Shown here piece by piece: positions 44,497-44,701 of a stretch of DNA of 44,701 bases (its first letter is position 1; every line of letters begins with the position of its first letter). A program made the position numbers and the translations under genes. The notes below the pieces were generated by a model. That model searched no databases and had not been told where the DNA came from. It saw nothing but the letters and a program-made list of their open reading frames with translations. Origin of the DNA: Flavobacteriales bacterium (GTDB lineage: Bacteria > Bacteroidota > Bacteroidia > Flavobacteriales_F > PHOS-HE28); contig JAGQVV010000079.1 of the NCBI GenBank assembly GCA_020437805.1, positions 1 through 44,701 on the forward strand, in the 5' to 3' direction.

Positions 44497-44701
44497 ACCG
44501 CATCGAACGAACCATCATTCTGAGCGGGCTCTCCTTGGGCCCGCTCATGCTTTCCGCTCAGTCCTATTTCCAGCAACGTGTCGACCACACCATCACGGTG
44601 AACCTTGATGATATCCGACATGTGCTACATGGACAGGGATCCTTCACATATACCAACAATAGTCCTTCCACGCTGGACACACTTTGGATCCACTTGTGGC
44701 C
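44493..44701 (+). CDS. M1 family metallopeptidase (partial, N-terminus)
   Basis: Only 69 codons are present before the right edge. A signal peptide (IILSGLSLGPLMLSAQ) precedes QQRVDHTITVNLDDIRHVL and GQGSFTYTNNSPSTLDTLWI, then HLW. This is the start of the N-terminal beta domain of Bacteroidota M1 (aminopeptidase N-like) peptidases. The zinc-site HEXXH lies beyond the window. The ATG overlaps the TlpA gene stop (ATGA). Confidence 0.8.
   Translation, partial: MNRIERTIILSGLSLGPLMLSAQSYFQQRVDHTITVNLDDIRHVLHGQGSFTYTNNSPSTLDTLWIHLW

Overview
The window looks like a chromosomal stretch of a GC-rich member of the Bacteroidota, most likely an uncultured Flavobacteriales-type bacterium. The reasons are: repeated TAnnTTTG promoter boxes (the -7 element of Bacteroidota sigma-A) in front of rpmH, rpsT, tRNA-Glu, carB, rsfS and the wza operon; two secreted proteins with C-terminal tails that look like type IX secretion signals; a short archaeal/eukaryotic-type ProS; a DUF4369-like TlpA lipoprotein; and a Nif3/zinc-ribbon gene pair. 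The genus assignment is inference only. Almost the whole window is coding, and no gap longer than about 210 bp was found. No insertion sequences, phage genes, CRISPR arrays or rRNA genes were seen.

Layout. (1) 1-7036 is housekeeping: the 5' end of carB, an alpha/beta hydrolase, rpmH, birA, then a + strand run rsfS-ftsH-DUF2007-cdsA-psd-hypothetical (ribosome hibernation, membrane proteolysis, phospholipid synthesis). (2) 7028-17095 is a tightly packed minus-strand series of twelve genes: radC, wecB, an alpha/alpha-toroid protein, an amino-acid-type adenylating enzyme, a stand-alone acyl carrier protein, a GNAT, an AAC(3)-fold N-acyltransferase, a polysaccharide deacetylase, a FemAB-like acyltransferase, upp, a membrane protein and a HAD phosphatase. 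Most neighbours overlap by 4-28 nt. The middle eight look like a cassette that makes UDP-ManNAc and modifies a surface glycan with a carrier-bound acyl or aminoacyl group. (3) rpsT (17163-17420) separates this from (4) 17541-31545, a Wzx/Wzy-type exopolysaccharide locus: wza, wzc, wzx, a glycosyltransferase and wzy, then a secreted beta-helix protein on the opposite strand, then GT4, an NAD-dependent epimerase, a WecG/TagA-type transferase and a sugar-phosphate transferase with its own promoter region. (5) 31717-44701 returns to housekeeping: tRNA-Glu, proS with a coupled unknown gene, a Gly/Tyr-rich lipoprotein with a FadL-like outer-membrane protein, the Nif3/zinc-ribbon pair, lpxK-purine nucleoside phosphorylase, a choice-of-anchor-B-like T9SS protein, gatB, a TlpA-like lipoprotein and the start of an M1 peptidase.

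How the parts may work together. UDP-ManNAc made by WecB in region 2 is the expected donor for the WecG/TagA enzyme in region 4. The repeat unit would be started by the sugar-phosphate transferase, extended by the GTs, flipped by Wzx, polymerised by Wzy, controlled by Wzc and exported through Wza. The carrier protein, adenylating enzyme, three acyltransferase-like proteins and deacetylase would decorate or trim it. The linkage between the two loci is inference from co-location and pathway logic.
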